A stretch of DNA of 64,000 nt from Cryptomeria japonica (taxonomy: Eukaryota; Streptophyta; Pinopsida; Cupressales; Cupressaceae), in NCBI RefSeq assembly GCF_030272615.1, contig NC_081415.1, positions 235,051,303-235,115,302 of the forward strand. The letters are read 5' to 3'. Each line of letters begins with the position of its first letter. Within the stretch, counting starts at the first letter, position 1. Below the pieces are notes generated by a model. It was not told the DNA's origin, searched no databases, and saw only the letters and a program-made list of their open reading frames with translations. Made by a program: the position numbers and the translations under genes. Positions 1 through 12,491 of the stretch are shown here, in pieces.

Positions 1-3000
1 GTAATCTTGCTGAGATAGTTTGAATTCTCTCTTTTTCCTATCCCGAAAAATAGTCATTCCTAGAATCTTCATTGCTACCCCTAAATCTTTCATGGCGAAT
101 TCCTTTGCTAAGTGAGTTTTAAGTTCACTCACAATCCTCATGCTTGTGTCGGCCACTAGCATATCATCCACATAAAGGAGAAGTATGACAAATTCGCCAT
201 TAGGAAGCTTTTTAGAGTAGATGTAAGGATCAGACTCGCTGCGAGTAAACTTGTGATCAATCATGAATTTGTCAAGTTTAAGATATCATTGGTGGGGGGC
301 TTGCTTAAGCCCATACAAACTGCATTTCAATCTGTAATAGAGGTGTTCCTGCCCCTTTTTAATGAACCCTTCCAGTTGATGCATAAATAGTTCCTCATTA
401 AGATCGCCATGGAGAAATGTCATCTTCACATCCAGCTATTCAAGTTCAAGATCCCAAGCTACAACCAAGCCCAATACTGCTCGGATGGTAGTCATTTTGA
501 CTACTGGCGAGAAAATTTCTTTGAAGTCGAGGTCTTGCTACTGAGCGTATCCCTTTACAACTAGTCCTTCTCGAAATATTTTGCAACCACCGGCTTCATC
601 TTTGAGTTTATACACCCAGTTATTTCTTAATGCCTTTCTATCAAGCGAAAGTGGCACCAAATCCCATGTCTGATTTTGCAATAGTGCATCCATTTCTTCA
701 CACATTGCAACACGCCAATTATCACAATCTACAATTTTACAAGCTTCTTTGTATGTTATAGGCTCTGTTTGATCTGAGACTAGCAAAGTAGGTTCAACTT
801 CTTCATAAAACAATAAATCATAGTCAGAGAACTTTGTAGGAGGTCGCCTCTGTCTGGTTGATTTTGTCAATTGATTCTTTGTTTGAGTAGTAAAATCATT
901 CAATTTATGTGTTCCCTGTTTATGCAAATCAACATCATTCCCATTGTTAATGTGTGTGGTAATGTCTCTATTTGTTTTCTTATCTGCAAGGTATTTGAGA
1001 GGCCTATGAATTTTTGTCCACATTGGGTTTAGGCAATTCACGAGAGAATGGGCCTGTAGAGACGTCTTTCTCTGCTTGTGTTCGATGAGTGAGCAGGGAG
1101 TGGGGTCTATGGGAGGGGGCTACCACATCACCGATGGCAGGGAAGCCATGCGGTGGTGGCACAAGCCCCATGGAGACATGTGAACGCGGGGGAAAGAGCA
1201 AGAAGGGTCTGTGGGGTGGAGAGCCCATGGAGTGAGGGCCTGCGGGGAGCTCGCACAAATCCTGTAGCGGTGGTGAGTCATGCAAGGAGTGAGGTGAGAG
1301 ATGCTGTCATGGAGACAGAGGTGGGTGTGCTGTGTGTGAAGACTTCACAGCATGTCGTGGGGAGAATGGAGCACAACTTGCAAGATGCGGTGGAGTTGTA
1401 GACCACCGTGGAGAATGCCCAACCAATTGGGAATAACGTGAGCCAAAATGCCCACTGTAAGGGTGATCTTCCATATTTTCTATGACATGAGTGCTAGTTT
1501 GGGGAGGATGTGCTCTGTTCTACAGAACCCCAATTTCAGAATTAAATGGAGAGTAACCATTGTCAACACTCACTTCTTCATTCTCAGTCTGAGAATTGTA
1601 TTCAATTGAGGTAGATGTCATAGGGGCTCCCACTGAATGAAAGACCAGAGGCAGAGCGCTAGTAGTCAAATTTTGAAACAAAGACATAGGGACATATTCT
1701 TTCTCAAATTTATTTGAATCTTGTAGCATGGGGAAGGAGGTCTCATGGAAAATTACATCCCTGGTGCGAACAATCTTTTTGTGAACTGGATCCCACAATC
1801 TGAAACCAAATTTCTCTTCGCCATACCCCACAAAAATACATTTCAGTGACTTTGGATCCAATTTGGTTCGCTTCTCCTTGGGTATATCCGAGAAGGCTTC
1901 GCATCCAAACACATGAAGATGTGAGTATGAAATCCTCCTCCCTTGCCATTCCTCTTCCGGAATACCAAAATCCAATTTAGATGAGGGACTTCGATTGATT
2001 AAATACACCATCGTGTTACACGCTTCTGCCCAAAATTCCTTGCCTAAACTTGCATTAGATAACATACATCGTGCCTTTTCAAGAATTGTCCTACTCATCC
2101 TCTCAGCTGCACCGTTTTCTTGAGGAGTGAAAGGAACAACCTTAATTCTTCTAATCCCATTATCAACACAAAAATTATCAAATTCATGTGAACAAAATTC
2201 TCCACCATTATCGGTTTGTAAACACTTAATCTTATGCCCAATCTAATTTTCAACTAAAGCTTTGAAAATTTTAAATTTTGAAAAGACTTCTGATTTCCTA
2301 GAAAGCATATAAATCCATACTTTTCTTCTACAATCATCAAGAAAGGTGACAAAATAGTTAGCTCCTCCAATAGAGGTTACCTCGGTAGTCCCAAAAACAT
2401 CCGAGTATACAAGCTCCAGCAATGTTGTCTTTGTGTCACGCCCACCTTTCAAAAAAATGACTCTCTTTTGTTTGCCATAAAGGCAATGTTCACAAAAGGC
2501 TAAGTCAACAAGTTTGAGGCCTAGAAGCTGATTTCTTGTATGCACAACATGGAGTCCTTTCTTGCTAATATGCCCAAGTCTTTGATGCCAAAGATCTGCT
2601 TTGTAGTCTTAAATATGTATAGACTACCCACTTTATTACCATTTGCAATTAGCATGGTACCATGAGTTACCTTCCATGTATCTGGGAGAAAATTTACATT
2701 AAGACCTTAATCAAAGAGTTTTCCAACGGATATCAAATTTTGCTTCAATTTTGGGACATGGCGAACATCTTTGAGCAACCATGTTTTACTATCTTCTAAT
2801 AGCAGCAATACATCCCCTTTGCCTATAATTTCACAAGCTTTGTTATCTCCTAAGAAAACATTTCCAAAATGACCTTCATGGTAGTTAATGAACACTTTAA
2901 GACATGAGGTAGCATGATGGGAGGCACCAGAATCAAGCACCCATGAATCTGGAGTAGTGTTGGTTGTTGAAAGGATTAGAACACTATCATCTTTATCATA

Positions 3001-3798
3001 GACTGTATTTCCTTCGCTATCCCGCACCCTCTCTTGTGCCCTTTTGAAGTTTCTATAATCTTTCTTCACATGACCAGCTTTGCCACAAAACCAACATTCA
3101 CCATTTATGTTCCTAGACTTCTATCTCCTTGTCAATTTTGAACGTCTATGGTAATTATTTCTGCCTCTATTATGACTTCTACCTCTATTTTTGGTGTTGA
3201 CCACCATTAAGGCTTCACTGGATGAAGGTTCATCATTCTTTATTCTCAAATCCTCGCTGAGAAGAGTAGTTGCTACATCATTAAAAACCAACTTATTTTT
3301 ACCAGATATAGATGTGTTAACTGCTGTTACAACCCCATCACAGCTGCTTGGCAAAGAACATAATAAAAGAATAGCCTTGCTCTCATCATCTTGTGTCATC
3401 CCCACTAAAGTTGCTTGACTAATCAATGTATTAAATTCATTGATGTGGTTTGCCATAGCACAACCTTCTTTCATTTTCAGTTTGTACAAGCACTTCATGA
3501 TAAACACTTTATTTGTATTCGATGCCATTTCTTACATGGTTGTGAGTCTATCTGATACATCTTTTGTTGTTGCATCACCCGTGACATTGAAGAGAACGTT
3601 GTTGGACAGCGAGAGAAAAATTATCGCTCTTGCCTTCTTGTCTAATTTTTCCCATTCTTCATTGGCCATCCCAGCTGGCTTCTTTGCTTTCCCTTCAAGC
3701 GCGAGTGAAAGGTCTTGCTTTATTAGCAAGGACTCCATCTGCACCTTCCATAACCCGAAGCTCTGACTGGAGAACTTCTCTATCTTCGCTTCTTCCAT
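1..3798 (-). pseudogene. Copia gag-pol polyprotein, decayed
   Basis: Gag begins at ATG 3798 (MEEAKIEKFSSQSFGLWKVQ) and is a UBN2-type capsid through about 3121. The zinc knuckle near 3060-3110 reads CWFCGKAGHVKKDY: the last metal-binding Cys is replaced by Tyr. The protease has the active site DSGASHH near 2925. Integrase follows with YSDVFG (first Asp), TDNGGEF (second Asp, near 2200) and PQENG (catalytic Glu, near 2115). RT contains YGLKQAP near 310 and the catalytic YVDDM at 174-160. Breaks include a stop ending the first gag segment near 3530, a frame change between protease and integrase, and nonsense codons in RT near 538, 437 and 285. The family is certain; the copy is inactive. Confidence 0.93.
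1042..1515 (-). other. GC-rich Pro/His-rich linker between integrase and RT
   Basis: This stretch is much richer in G+C than the Copia sequence on both sides. On the minus strand it stays in the reading frame of the integrase C-terminus for most of its length and encodes a Pro/His/Ser-rich low-complexity chain (for example LVPPPHGFPAIGDVVAPSH). Copia polyproteins vary in length here, but the composition jump suggests a captured fragment or a local low-complexity expansion. No recognisable domain. Confidence 0.5.
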
Positions 3799-3844
3799 GA
3801 TTCTGAAATTTCAACCACCAAAATCTTAACAATGATCTAATCTC

Positions 3845-3856
3845 GCTCTAATACCA
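3845..3856 (-). other. primer-binding site (initiator tRNA-Met)
   Basis: The minus strand reads TGGTATTAGAGC, one base from TGGTATCAGAGC, the usual plant Copia site complementary to the 3' end of initiator tRNA-Met. It sits 2 bp inside the LTR and about 50 bp before the gag start codon. Confidence 0.85.
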
Positions 3857-3858
3857 GT

Positions 3859-4485
3859 TATTAGAATGAAGAAACAAATTTAAAACAACAGAGAAAACAA
3901 AATTATAAACACACAATACAAACAAATGAGACACACAAATTTATCGTGGTTCGACAATTGCCTACGTCCACACTTGAAGCAAGGGAATCAATAGATTAAT
4001 AACCAATCTGGTTTACACACATACACAGCTGTAAACAGCTCCAGAAAATCACTCTACAAATGAAATACAATCAACTCTTAAAGAGCTTGCAAGGAGAAGT
4101 TGAAGAGCCAAGAGTTTTGGCAGCAAGATGAAGGAGTCCGTTGGACTTCACTTCCAACATTATTATTATATATTATATTCTATTAATAAGAACACTTGTT
4201 ACCTTCATGGTTACATGACTCATCATTATGCTTCGGCCAATTTTAATTACAATAAAATATTCTCAACCATATGCCAAGGTTTTATGGGAACGACAATGCT
4301 TTAGGTGTTTAGGCACTCTTATAGATTGCCTTTAAAAGAAACCCTAATACTATCCATTACCATATTAATATTGACCTTGCATTGGAGGATAATCATGTTA
4401 CTATTACCAATATAATCTCACAATTACTTTTCCATCACCTCAAGCTCATGGCATCACATTACTCCAACCCATAACAATCCTAACA
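3859..4485 (-). repeat. 5' LTR of the Copia element
   Basis: On the minus strand the segment begins TGTTAG (4485-4480) and ends CTAATA (3864-3859), near-perfect inverted ends (the expected CTAACA has one change). It lies 2 bp upstream of the tRNA-primer site and is 627 bp long, normal for a plant Copia LTR. AT-rich TATA-like stretches occur near 4158-4185. The outer edge rests on the TG start alone, because the second LTR is outside the window. Confidence 0.75.
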
Positions 4486-6180
4486 ACCATTATTTTTAGG
4501 ATAATGGTTGCACTTGAATATTGACATGGAAATCTCAAACAAATTATTATGCTGATTTTTATACCTTTCCTTTGATGTCATTGTTCTAATTTGTATCAAT
4601 CTTAAGGGTTCCAATGAAACAAGTATCTTTTTATCTTAAGTGGTGAATACGTAGGATATAAAATAATCCTCCAAATCATGGCAACCATCTAGGAGGCTCC
4701 CATCTCGAAACAAGACTCTAAAATATTTTCAATGATTGTGTTATAACAGTCCTTAATTTATTATGAAAGACTAAAAGAGTCCATGAAGTGGAAAGGAAGA
4801 GGGATACAACTATATTTATTTTGATGATGACCTTCATGATATAATGTATCATCTTGTAAGAATGATTTTTCTATATTCATGACAAGGGTTTCTTGAAAGC
4901 TATTATGTTCCTTAAATTCTATGATAAATCTTCAAACATAGTGATGGCATTATAAGGCTATTAGGGATGATCATGCATGAGGCTTCGAGAGTATATTTTT
5001 TATATGATTGTCTTAATGGGATGAGACTAGATCTAAAATGGAAATGACTCTTATAAAAATACTATGGTGGTTACTTATGATAACCTACAAAATTTTGCGT
5101 ATTACCTTTCAGACAATCAAATTTATGTTAAACCCAAAAAATAATTACTTCATAGGCTTCACTTTGTACATAAGATTTCTTCAATCATAGTCCTTGCAAA
5201 TGTAGAAGCCATAGACATATGTTAGATCTCACAAATATTTTCATTACAAATGTAATCATTTGACCAAGTAAATTATTAATTAAAGCGATCAAAACATTAT
5301 TAACAACTCAAAATCCTTAACTTAAATTGCTCATTAATGGTTGCAAAAGAGAGACATAGAACACAATTATGACCTCCTAACACATGGTGTAGCCATGAAT
5401 CCTTAAACTATACAATACTAATATTGATTTGAGCAAACAAAAAAAAAAGAGGCTTTCCTTGCTAAAATACCCATATCTTCCAAGAAATTGAGGTGATGAA
5501 AAACTCATCATTTGATCTAAAATTAATTAATAAATACATCCATTATGTAACTACCAACATGTTGTACCCCCACAATGTTCTCTACACAATCAAATCAAAT
5601 TGACAAATATTCAAATAACCAAAACATTTAAGATGCACATGTACATTAAGTTATTTGAGCCACTTTATGGCAATTCACTTTTCTCTTTTCAGTTAATTGA
5701 AATAATTGATAATTACAAAAGATAATGATAAGACTTTGAATTTGCACATAACAATTATTATTTGAATTCGCAAGCATTAAATTTTTTAATTAAATTGCAT
5801 TGAATATATTAGATCAACACTAAATATTTTTTGATGTTCAATCTTTTATTGTTCTTGTCTATATTGGATCAACATTTCAAAAGAATTTTATTTTTTTAAT
5901 GTACTTTAATAGAACCACTAAGAATTATGTAAATGTAACATTTCACTCTTTAAAAGTAAAAAATGCAAGAGGCAAAATTTTATACATTTTGAAATCTGGT
6001 AATAGAATATAACCAGTTTCGAAAACTTCTAACCTTAAAAAATAGAAAATAATAAAGAAAATTATCCATAGAGAATAATTTATTAATTTAAAAGATTAAA
6101 TGAATACAGCCGAGGTCGGAACTCCCCACAACCTGTGAAAATACTTATATACAGCGCTCTCCAAAAATTGTTTGCGTAAT
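4486..6180. other. AT-rich spacer without recognised features
   Basis: No reading frame of convincing composition, RNA gene or repeat structure is visible. The sequence between the Copia LTR and the EXORDIUM-like pseudogene is AT-rich with many stops in all frames. Confidence 0.6.
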
Positions 6181-7194
6181 TTACACCAAAGTCTTGCAGG
6201 AGCGCGATGTGGGATCCCACATTGTTGGTAGAAGGAATGTGCGGCCGTTAACGCCATGGGCGTTGTAACAGGCGCCTGTTGTCTCGTCCACCAATAGTTG
6301 ACCGGCGTAACCGGGATAAGCCCCACTTCCGTACATGCCCGGACACGCCGAGACTGCCTCCAATGGAGCGGCGGCGTCTCCCTGGAAGTATCCCGATTTG
6401 AACAGATTCGTCACTGCGCCCGCAACCGTCGCCGCAATGTTGATGATCATTCCGTCAATGCCCACGTCGCCATTGGGCGGCACCAGAGGAGGGCTCTGCG
6501 GGCCGTAAATTGGCTGATGAAATGGCCACGCACACTGACCCGGGCACTGCGTTGCTGAGTTTCCCACCCATGCGTACGCGTAGTCAATGCCTGCTTTGCT
6601 GCTGCCATGGAATCCGCAAGAGCTACTGCAGAAGTTCTCCACCATAACATCTTCAGATGTGAGCACCAAATACAACTCCACCTCACCATTGCTTTTCTTC
6701 TTCTCAGGCGGCGGTAGAGCTCCGGAATGGATAAGCATTCTTCACCAGGACAGCAATGTCGGTTGTTTTCAACGACTTTCCGAGAGAATAAGCTTCGTCC
6801 AGCTTCTGCTTCCCCAGCCTTCGGGTTAAAGGTTGGGCTTGGTTTAATTGGGAAGGGGCAGAGCCTCTGTAGGCCTCTGTTGTTTTCCACCAGCTGAACA
6901 TAGAAGGAGAGCCCTGCTTGCCGTTTCCCGTTCCCAATGACTGCACAAAATCGGCCACAATGGCACGCTGTGCGGAAGTGAAATTGTCATACCAGATGAG
7001 ATGAAGATTGAGAGTGGGTGTTGTGGTAAGCAGGGGGCCATTGTGGTATTTGAGAACAAGAGGCTCTTCTTTTACCAGAGCGGAGAGCTTTCTCCAGTGA
7101 AAAGGGGCCGAGCGGCGGCATCCACAGTGGACAATGCAACCATACATATTAACAGCAAGTGAATGGGACTCCTTTTAGACACTAAAACAGCCAT
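6181..7194 (-). pseudogene. EXL: EXORDIUM-like (PHI-1 family) gene with two frameshifts
   Basis: EXORDIUM-like proteins are secreted cell-wall or apoplastic proteins linked to brassinosteroid- and sugar-dependent growth in Arabidopsis (known of the family). Start ATG 7194 opens a good signal peptide (MAVLVSKRSPIHLLLICMVA). The frame is then lost: the mature part beginning ALVKEEPLVLKYHNGPLL is in another frame, with the shift near 7090-7070. A second shift, consistent with one extra base near 6737, separates DIAVLVKNA from the C-terminal half. That half holds the family blocks [18 protein letters not shown] and [13 protein letters not shown] and ends [17 protein letters not shown] at stop TAA 6183-6181. 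Apart from the shifts it aligns along its whole length with the intact copy at 13647-14594, which is in the opposite orientation. The family is usually intronless, so introns are unlikely to explain the shifts. Sequencing error remains possible. Confidence 0.88.
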
Positions 7195-7734
7195 TTTTAG
7201 CGGTGTGTATTGGGGTTGGAACACAGATTGAAAGATAAGATGAACAATGAAGGGAAGAAGTGTGGTGTGGGAAGAAGCAAGAGGAGGATGGGGTTTAAAT
7301 AGGCAGAGAGAGCGAACAACCTTTGAAAAGGAAGCTTATACCGCTGGAATGATTGAGCAATTTATGATGGGGTTTCCTCGCAAGTTCCGTTGTTGACATG
7401 GTGGCGGCATTTGGTCAAAGATCATCCGCATAATATTATTTTTTATTTATCACGTTGTAGGAGAGCTGCTTCAAAGAAATGAGGGAACAAAAGTTGCGAG
7501 ATAATGCTTTGCTGCCAGAAAATCTGGGTATTTTAGACAAGGAGGCACTTTGTCGGTTCGCGGTTTTATGGAATCGTTTTACCTAATGTCACTAAATAAA
7601 AAGTCATTCTACATTCAAAGCAAGCCACCTTTAAGAGACAACACACGTTCCGCGTGGTGCGCTTTCGCCGCCAACAACTGGATATGTTAGATAATGGGAA
7701 TCACAACTGATATCGCTCGTGGCATTGTCCCATG
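7195..7734. other. upstream region of the EXORDIUM-like pseudogene
   Basis: Contains the TATA-like box at 7294-7301 and mixed-composition sequence. No other gene is visible. The last 8 bases (7727-7734, GTCCCATG) are the left target-site duplication of the hAT-type element. Confidence 0.5.
7294..7301 (-). promoter_or_regulatory. TATA box of the EXORDIUM-like pseudogene
   Basis: The minus strand reads TATTTAAA about 100 bp upstream of ATG 7194, followed by a CT-rich leader, the usual plant core-promoter arrangement. It fits a copy that arose by DNA duplication rather than retroposition. Confidence 0.5.
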
Positions 7735-7963
7735 CAGGTCTGGAAATTTGATGGTCAATTTGGCCCGTTTTTCACTTTTGGACTGTATATGACAGCTCAA
7801 ATGTTTTTAAAATCGTATGTATGCATTGATATGTTCTTTTTTTCTAAACCTTATAACAATTAAAATTATTAATAAACCGTAATAAATTATTATAGATAAT
7901 ATATATTATATACTATTTTAATTTATAATATATATATATATATATATTATCTATTATTTTAAT

Positions 7964-8001
<38 letters not shown>

Positions 8002-8640
8002 AAAAATATTTATTAAAAATACAAATTTATTTAGAATATTTTAAAATAGTAGAATATAAAAATTTCTATTTTTTTAGAAAATCAATTTTTTTAAAGATAT
8101 TTTTAATAAGATTGTCTTAAATTGAAACTTCTCATAATTGAAATGATAAAATATAATTGTTTCTAATTTTTAAAATAGTTTCTATTTTCTTAATCAATTT
8201 TATTTATTATAAGAATTTCTTAAATATAAATTTTAGAAACTTGTTATAATATATATTTATATAATATTTAAGACATTGACATGTATTATTAATAAACTAG
8301 TAATTATTAATCGATTATCATCTAATATTAATGTATAATATACTTTAACTTAAGATCTTACAATGTTTATTATAAATATGTATTAATGTAGAATCTTTTC
8401 AAAATATAATATATTTGTAAACAAGATTTTTCAATGTCAATTTAGAAATTTATATAGTAAATTAGGAAAAAGTACAAGTAAAAAGAAAATTTGAATAAAA
8501 TGGCTAGAAAAATTTGCAGTTTTTTTTTTTTTGACAATTAATATATTTTTTAAAACGTCAAATGAAAGGTATTGAAATGACCAAACCGTCACAAAAAGAT
8601 TGATATGACAGGTAGGGGTGACTGTCAAATTCCAAGCCTA
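7735..8640. mobile_element. non-autonomous hAT-type element (906 bp) with 8-bp TSD
   Basis: The left end reads CAGGTCTGGAAATTTGATGG. The reverse complement of the right end reads TAGGCTTGGAATTTGACAG, an imperfect terminal inverted repeat of about 20 bp. The element is flanked by GTCCCATG at 7727-7734 and again at 8641-8648, a perfect 8-bp target-site duplication. TIRs starting (C/T)AGG with an 8-bp duplication are typical of the hAT superfamily. The interior is very AT-rich, contains TA runs near 7926-7996, and has no transposase frame, so it must depend on a transposase elsewhere. Confidence 0.85.
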
Positions 8641-8648
8641 GTCCCATG

Positions 8649-10074
8649 TTTTCTAATTTCCTTGTCACACTTTTATTGTGTTTTTTAAAACATATTATTG
8701 AGTCAATATTTTAAAAAACAAAGTTGTGAAGAAGAAAATAGAGTGATTATTTGAGAATGATATAAAATAATTATTAGTTAAATTACGAAGTTCAACAATT
8801 TTGTCAATAGAAAATTAAAGATAAATTTTAAATGTGTTGTAATATTGTATAAATAATTTAGATAATAATACATATTTTGATTTCAAATATGAAATTTTAA
8901 TTTGTAATAATTATATTATATTATATAATTAGATATAAGTGTTATTCAACAATTTTTTAATTTTTTTGGAAACAATTAGATTCATTTGAAGAAACAATTC
9001 CATTGCTTTATCTATTGCTAATAATGCTTGCCATTGAACATATAAACTTACAAACAAATGAAACAAAATGAAGGAAGACAATCAAAGAAACAAGATACAA
9101 AATGAATAAACAATCAAACAAACAATATTAAAAATGACAAAAATAATTAAGTTCTTTAGATTGTCACAATTAGATATAATATCATGTACATAGATAACAT
9201 TGTGTAGAATTTTTAATTATAACTATTCAAGTCTACTGCAGAAGCCTCTTAAGAGAAATAACAATAACTAGCAGACCTTGTAATTCATTGGACTTGATTT
9301 TTACAAAATGAAATTTATGTCTTGATGTTGATCTTTTGAAGATGAGACCTTGTCATTCATGGGAGTGGAATATGCTACATTAAAAAAACACTACATAGAA
9401 GGACGTAAATGTTGTTTTCACTATTTAAGGAGCGACTTACAAAATGGATGCTTAATACTCAAAAGACTTCCTCTTTCACAATTTTTCATTTATTTGAGTT
9501 ATTTTTGTACTACAAGACTCTCCTAAGATGTGTAAAATTTTCTTTTTAGAATGGTCTAAATGTTATGTTAAAAATTGGTAGCTCAATTCACATATGGTAT
9601 TGGGACCTAGAGGGACCCTTAGGATGAAATTCCAAAGTCTAGGCTCGTAAGTAACAAATATGTCCACAAATAACCCATCTCCTATATTGGAGGACTGCTT
9701 AATCATGATTTGCTAATTTGAATTTTCATGAGACCCTTTACTTGATGTAGGGGCATCCGGGAAATTCATCCGGTTGGAGCAGTTGAATTTTAAAGATTTC
9801 TCCTTTTCCTTGTTTTCTCTGGTTGTATCTTGTGTTGTGTAAACTGATTCCTCTATCATTCATGGTGTTTATGTTTTAGGTTGCAAGGTGGGGTTGTCCT
9901 TCATTGGACCGCCCTACCTTGACTGCATCATTACCCAACCCTCTTAAAGACTCAATTTTCCATCCCTTATTCTCCCAATTCATTTTAGTGCATTGATGGA
10001 AATCAAATTCAGATGGAGCACCCTTTAGAAAGATCAACATTATAGATCTATATGCTGATATTTTTACTATAACC
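8649..10074. other. AT-rich spacer without recognised genes
   Basis: No supported gene. Short frames exist but have neither codon bias nor recognisable motifs. Around 9745-9980 the composition is less AT-rich and could be a remnant of a repeat, but I cannot identify it. Confidence 0.5.
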
Positions 10075-10865
10075 TTAACACTAATCATAAAATTAAATCT
10101 AAAAATAATTGAAATCTTAACCCTTACTAAACACTAACCCTAATTAAAATTTGATTTTAACCCTAAGTTACACCTTAAATCTAACCCTAACTAAAAAGTA
10201 ACCCTAAGTGAACTATAACTATAACCATAATTAAATCCTAACCCTAGCAATTACCCTAACCATTACCTAACCTTTCTATAACCCTTACCCTAATTTAACC
10301 CTCACTATAACAATAACTTTAAAATAACTTTAATTGAACTCAAAATTTTATATGAATTAAATCTTAACTTTTACTCAAACCCTAATTAAATTATAACTCT
10401 AACCCTAATTAAACTTTAAGCCTTACCCTAGTCCTAATTGAACTCTAAAACTAACTCTCAACCCTCAATAAATCATAACCCTAATTAAACCTTGAACCTA
10501 ACCCTAATAGAACCCTTATTGAAACCACCTCTAATTGAACTACAATCTTAACCCTTAACCTAACCCTTATTGATCATCAACCTAACCCTAACCATTTCTC
10601 AAATTGAACCCTAAGCCTAACCCTTACCCTTTCTAAACTCTAACCCTAAACCTAGCACTAACATTATTTCAAACACCAAAATATATACTAATTGTAGTTT
10701 TAACCTTAACCTTGACCCAACACTAAAACCAACACTAATTCTAACTCTAATGGTAATCCTAACCCTAAGTCTAACACTAACACTAATTGAATTCTAAATC
10801 ACCCCTAGTTAAATCTTAATCCTACTCTTAACCCTTATTGAACACTAATCCTAATTGAATCACAT
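10075..10865. repeat. interstitial telomere-like CCCTAA tract, degenerate
   Basis: About 790 bp on the plus strand is built from variants of AACCCTAA, often extended to AACCCTAATTGAAC. By hand I count 14 exact CCCTAA hexamers but only one exact plant heptamer CCCTAAA (near 10640). All are in one orientation. This is far more than chance in AT-rich DNA. It looks like an old, mutated telomere-type array or a satellite built from such a unit. Confidence 0.75.
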
Positions 10866-11909
10866 AATAACTATTATAAATTATTTAATTAAAATTAGTT
10901 ACCAATTGTTAATTTTAAAAATTATTAATAAACTAAAAGCCGTAAATTTATTAATATATGTAAAATGTAGTTATATGTTTAAATGATGAATAATTCTATT
11001 ACTTTTAAATTATATTATTTATGTAAATTATTAATTATTAATTGTAAAATATATAGTATTATTTATTTATAATTATTAAATATTTATTATAATTAATTAG
11101 ACATATCTAATAATTTATAAATAAATAATAATTGAAATATATTACTTAATTTCTTTTCCATCTACCAATGGTACTAGCATACGTATCTTTAATAAATATA
11201 TATAAATTATGTCACGTTCTTTTAAATTTTCCACTATTCTACTTAAATAATATATACACAAATTAAATAAAAACTTCTATAGTGACATCTCTAATCATAA
11301 TTTATATTTATTTACGAAAGATATGTATGTTAGTTTTTTAATACATATATGAGAGAGGGTTCAATAGTGGAGTAGGGTCCTATAGTGGGTATAGGAGTTG
11401 ATCAAGATGACTTCCTAGTGAAGCACATAAATAATCATATGCTATTCAACTTATGCAAAAATAACCATATTGATTTTCTTTTTTCTAGCTTACTCATGCT
11501 ACAATGGATAATGGACTGTGATTCAAAATATCGATGAAAAAATGAATAATGTAGTCTAATTTAAAAACTATTAAAATAATTTATCATGGACTATGAAAAC
11601 TTTATGCATTTAATTGATATTCAACTTATCACCCAAAAAAGCGTTCCTTAAATCTAAAAAGTAACAAATCATGTGATGCCACATCACTCCACCAATAAAA
11701 CATGATTTAATGAGCAACTATCCTTTTTGATTTTGAACCAATTTTAGAAACCTTATCAAAAAGCAACTATAAAGCTAAACTATATAAATAATAAAAAATT
11801 TAAAAAATAATGAAAATAATTTAAAATACCCATACAAAAAGTATGAGAAAGAAAATGTTACTACAAAATCCTCCCCCTATGATATTCAGCACACCACACA
11901 AGTGAACGT
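10866..11909. other. AT-rich spacer
   Basis: Very AT-rich sequence with many short TA-rich runs and stops in every frame. No gene, RNA gene or clear repeat seen. Confidence 0.5.
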
Positions 11910-12491
11910 CATTTGGGCTAAATGGTCGTTTTTTTCACTTTTGGACTATATTTTTGTAAAGACGTATATATGACATTTCAAATAATTAATAAACCATAAA
12001 AATTTATAATAGATAATATATATTATATAGTATTATAATTCGTAATATTGATATATATTATTTTAGAATATTTTTTATAAAAATATAAATTTATTTAAAA
12101 TATTTTAAAATGGTAAGATATTATTGTTTCTAATTTTAAAAATATTTTAATATATATTTTTAGGATAGTTTCTATTTACTCATATGAATTTGGAAACTTG
12201 TATAATTGAATCAATTTTAAAATATTTTAATTTGATTTTTAAGAATAGTTTGTATATTTTTATATGAATTTAGAAACTTGGTAAATTTAATTTTTCACAT
12301 ATTTTTAATAAGATTGTCTTCAAGATAAATTTAGAAACTTATCCTAACACATAAAATTTAAGATTTTGTCACAAATTAATTTTTTTGACAACTTATATTT
12401 TTGTAAAAATGTCAAATGAAAGTCATCAAAACAACTAAACCATAAAAAATTTCATTTTACAGGTAGGGGTGGCCATCAAATTCCAGACCTG
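11910..12491. mobile_element. second, left-truncated copy of the hAT-type element
   Basis: Beginning near 11910 the sequence parallels 7755-8640 in the same orientation: the TCACTTTTGGACT block, the AATTAATAAACC block, then AT-rich blocks. It ends in CAGGTAGGGGTGGCCATCAA and then ATTCCAGACCTG at 12491. The right terminus, reverse-complemented, begins CAGGTCTGGAATTTGATGG and matches the left terminus of the first copy very well. No matching left TIR or 8-bp duplication was found, so the left end is deleted or too diverged. Confidence 0.7.

Larger units (their letters stand above)
1..4485 (-). mobile_element. Ty1/copia LTR retrotransposon, cut by window edge
   Basis: The minus strand carries, in order, a 5' LTR (4485-3859), a primer-binding site, gag, zinc knuckle, aspartic protease, integrase and reverse transcriptase. 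The order protease-integrase-RT is diagnostic of Ty1/copia. The element runs off the left edge inside the RT, so RNase H and the 3' LTR are not visible. Several nonsense codons and a frame change between protease and integrase make it non-autonomous. No target-site duplication can be checked with only one end present. Confidence 0.93.

Noticed and set aside
1153-1401. 82-codon plus-strand frame in the GC-rich block
   Set aside because: Lies opposite the in-frame minus-strand linker and has no recognisable motif.
10075-10865. True telomere or chromosome end
   Set aside because: Only one exact CCCTAAA heptamer, heavy degeneration, and ordinary sequence on both sides.
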